Positions 62,442 to 64,000 of a DNA stretch of 64,000 bases are shown piece after piece. Every line of letters begins with the position of its first letter. Within the stretch, counting starts at the first letter, position 1. A program made the translations under genes and the position numbers. The stretch covers positions 2,852,001 to 2,916,000 of the forward strand of contig NZ_CP012697.1 in the NCBI RefSeq assembly GCF_001314225.1, given 5' to 3'. Under the pieces are notes generated by a model. The model ran no database searches, had not been told where the DNA came from, and was given only the letters and a program-made list of their open reading frames with translations. Origin of the DNA: Microbacterium sp. No. 7. GTDB lineage: Bacteria > Actinomycetota > Actinomycetes > Actinomycetales > Microbacteriaceae.

Positions 62442-62765
62442 ATGCTTGCCGTCCTCGACACTCTCACCACCCTTTCCGCGGTCATGCCCGCGAACATCGA
62501 CATCAACCCGAACGACTCGGGCCTGCCCGGCATCAGCGCGCTGCGCACCGTCGTCGGCGCGGTGATGACGATCGGCCTGATCCTCTCCGTCCTCGCCCTG
62601 ATCGTCTCCGCCGTGATCTGGGGCTTCGGCTCCAACAGCTCGAACCCGCACTTGTCGTCCAGGGGCAAGGTCGGGGTGCTGATCTCGTGCGGTGCGGCGA
62701 TCATCACCGGCGCGTCGGTGACGCTCATCAACTTTTTCTGGAACATGGGCCAGACCGTTTCCTGA
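62442..62765 (+). CDS. DUF6112 small membrane protein (copy 2, pilin/VirB2-like)
   Basis: A 107-residue paralogue of the preceding protein. The end regions agree closely (RGKVGVLISCGAAIITGASVT versus QKGKVGVFVALGAAVFAGAAVT), the N-terminus differs. It has two hydrophobic helices. AAGGAG is seven bases before the ATG. Two neighbouring copies suggest a duplicated pilin-like subunit. Confidence 0.78.
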   Translation: MLAVLDTLTTLSAVMPANIDINPNDSGLPGISALRTVVGAVMTIGLILSVLALIVSAVIWGFGSNSSNPHLSSRGKVGVLISCGAAIITGASVTLINFFWNMGQTVS

Positions 62766-62798
62766 CCACCGCCTCGACCTATTGGAGGGAGGGGTGTT

Positions 62799-64000
62799 GT
62801 GAGTATCTGCGATGTCCCCATCATCTCGAACGTCTGCGACACCGTCGGCGATACCGCCGCGACCCTGATTTCGGCCCCGTTCGACTGGCTCGCGCAAGCG
62901 ATCGGGCAGGCCGCGTCCTGGATCTTCCAGGGCGTGTGGGCGCTGTTCGATGCGACCACTCTGGTCGATATCACCGGCGGCGACTACATCGGCGTGTACA
63001 ACGTGATCTTCGGGATCGCGATCTTCCTCATGCTGATCTTCTTCTGCCTGCAACTGATCACCGGCCTCATCCGCCGCGACCCCGGCGCGCTCTCTCGTGC
63101 CGCGCTCGGGCTCGCCAAAAGCGTGCTCGGATCGTTCCTCGTCATCACGATCACCGCGACCCTGCTCGAAGTCGTCGACCAGCTGTGCATCGGCATCATC
63201 CACGCCACCGGCACCACCCTGGAGGAGATGGGCGGGAAGATCGGCGTCCTGGTCGCAGGCCTCACCGCGATCAACCTCACCGCGCCCGGGGCTGGGGCGA
63301 TCATCACGATCTTCCTCAGCTTCCTGGCGATCTGTGCGGCGGCGATCGTCTGGTTCAGTCTCCTCATCAGGAAAGCCTTGATCCTGGTCGCGGTCGTGAT
63401 GGCGCCGATCGCGCTGTCGGGCTCGTCGTGGGATGTGACGAAGGGGTGGTTCGGGAAGTGGGCGTCGTTCGTGCTCGCGTTGATCTTCTCGAAGCTCGTG
63501 ATCGTGATCGTGTTCCTCGTCGCGATCAATCAGGTCAACGCCCCGATCGACCTCGACCTCAGTTCGATTGCGGATCCGATCGCGGGCATCGTGCTGATGT
63601 TTATCGCCGCGTTCGCCCCGTACATGGTGTACAAGTTCATCAGCTTCGTCGGCTTTGACATGTACCACGCGATGAGCGCCGAACAGGAATCGAAGCAGGC
63701 GATGAACCGGCCCATTCCCATGCCCGGCAAGCCCGACGGGAAGACCCCGCCGCGCGTTCTCGAAGGCAAGGGCGACACAGGCGGCTCCAGCGGTGGCGGG
63801 AACCCGCCTCCTCCGGGCGGTGCTGGGGGTGGGCCGCCGAAACCCCCACCGCCGCCCACTGGTGGTGCCGGGGCTGCCGGAGGCGGTGGCGCGGCAGCCG
63901 GGAGCGGCGGCGCAGCCGGTGGTGCAGCCGGTGGTGCAGCGGCCGGTGGCGCGGGTGCGGGCGCTGCGGCGGGGCCGCTCGGGATCGCCGCAGTCGCGGC
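62799..64000 (+). CDS. Conjugal transfer membrane channel protein (VirB6/TrbL-like), incomplete
   Basis: The first 400 codons of a membrane protein running past the right edge. It starts from GTG 62799 (SICDVPIISNVCDTVGDTAA) and has several helices: YIGVYNVIFGIAIFLMLIFFCLQLIT, VLGSFLVITITATLLEVV, IITIFLSFLAICAAAIVWFSLLIRKALILVAVVMAPIALSG, and IVLMFIAAFAPYMVYKFISFVG. After the last helix comes a Gly/Pro/Ala-rich linker. This topology matches VirB6/TrbL of actinobacterial T4SS. GGAGGG lies upstream. Confidence 0.85.
   Translation, partial: MSICDVPIISNVCDTVGDTAATLISAPFDWLAQAIGQAASWIFQGVWALFDATTLVDITGGDYIGVYNVIFGIAIFLMLIFFCLQLITGLIRRDPGALSRAALGLAKSVLGSFLVITITATLLEVVDQLCIGIIHATGTTLEEMGGKIGVLVAGLTAINLTAPGAGAIITIFLSFLAICAAAIVWFSLLIRKALILVAVVMAPIALSGSSWDVTKGWFGKWASFVLALIFSKLVIVIVFLVAINQVNAPIDLDLSSIADPIAGIVLMFIAAFAPYMVYKFISFVGFDMYHAMSAEQESKQAMNRPIPMPGKPDGKTPPRVLEGKGDTGGSSGGGNPPPPGGAGGGPPKPPPPPTGGAGAAGGGGAAAGSGGAAGGAAGGAAAGGAGAGAAAGPLGIAAVA

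Overview
The window is high-GC actinobacterial DNA, most likely from the family Microbacteriaceae and probably Microbacterium. This is inferred from codon bias, GTG starts, the dense set of TetR, MarR and MFS genes, and the relaxase and transfer gene families. It falls into a chromosomal part (about 1-26,420) and a mobile part (about 26,420 to beyond 64,000).

Chromosomal part. Positions 1-11,643 form a catabolic region: the start of an acyl-CoA synthetase, two short-chain dehydrogenases, a complete TRAP transporter (dctP, dctQ, dctM), a SnoaL-like protein, an iron-type alcohol dehydrogenase/maleylacetate reductase, an esterase, an ABC solute-binding protein, a TetR regulator and a zinc alcohol dehydrogenase. 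Three promoters here share a short A-rich GTATC motif. Positions 11,676-13,005 look metal-related: an ArsR regulator, a 52-residue His-rich peptide overlapping it, and a methyltransferase behind a Zur/Fur-like palindrome. After that come TetR/MFS and TetR/membrane-protein pairs, a cold-shock gene with an open upstream frame, a two-component system with a kinase-fold protein and a secreted peptide that share an 18-base motif, soxR with its operator and target MFS gene, an isochorismatase-type hydrolase, a shortened GbsR-like regulator and a TetR/SDR pair.

Mobile part. At 26,419-26,460 lies the 3' fragment of a tRNA-Pro(GGG) gene, followed on its own strand by a terminator. This fits one end of an integrative conjugative element extending to the right. 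The element carries a DprA-like protein, a MobF relaxase/helicase (TraA), and, after an accessory block, a DNA methyltransferase, a PrimPol-type primase, a DUF2637 protein, a ParB-like protein and the first genes of a type IV secretion system (cell-wall hydrolase, two DUF6112 small membrane proteins, a VirB6/TrbL-like channel). Several genes in this block are unrecognised but tightly overlapped. The integrase and the other end are not in the window.

The accessory block (32,752-51,605) lies between the relaxase and the transfer genes. It is a copper-handling island: two P-type ATPases (CPC and CPH types), two CsoR repressors, CopZ, CueP, DUF305 and DUF6153 proteins, a YHS-domain protein, an FAD oxidoreductase and MFS pumps. 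Sites resembling the CsoR operator occur before several of these genes. The block also holds a tRNA-Cys(GCA) gene and an AraC-type regulator split by an IS256-family insertion with an 8-bp target duplication; exact removal of the insertion would restore the reading frame.
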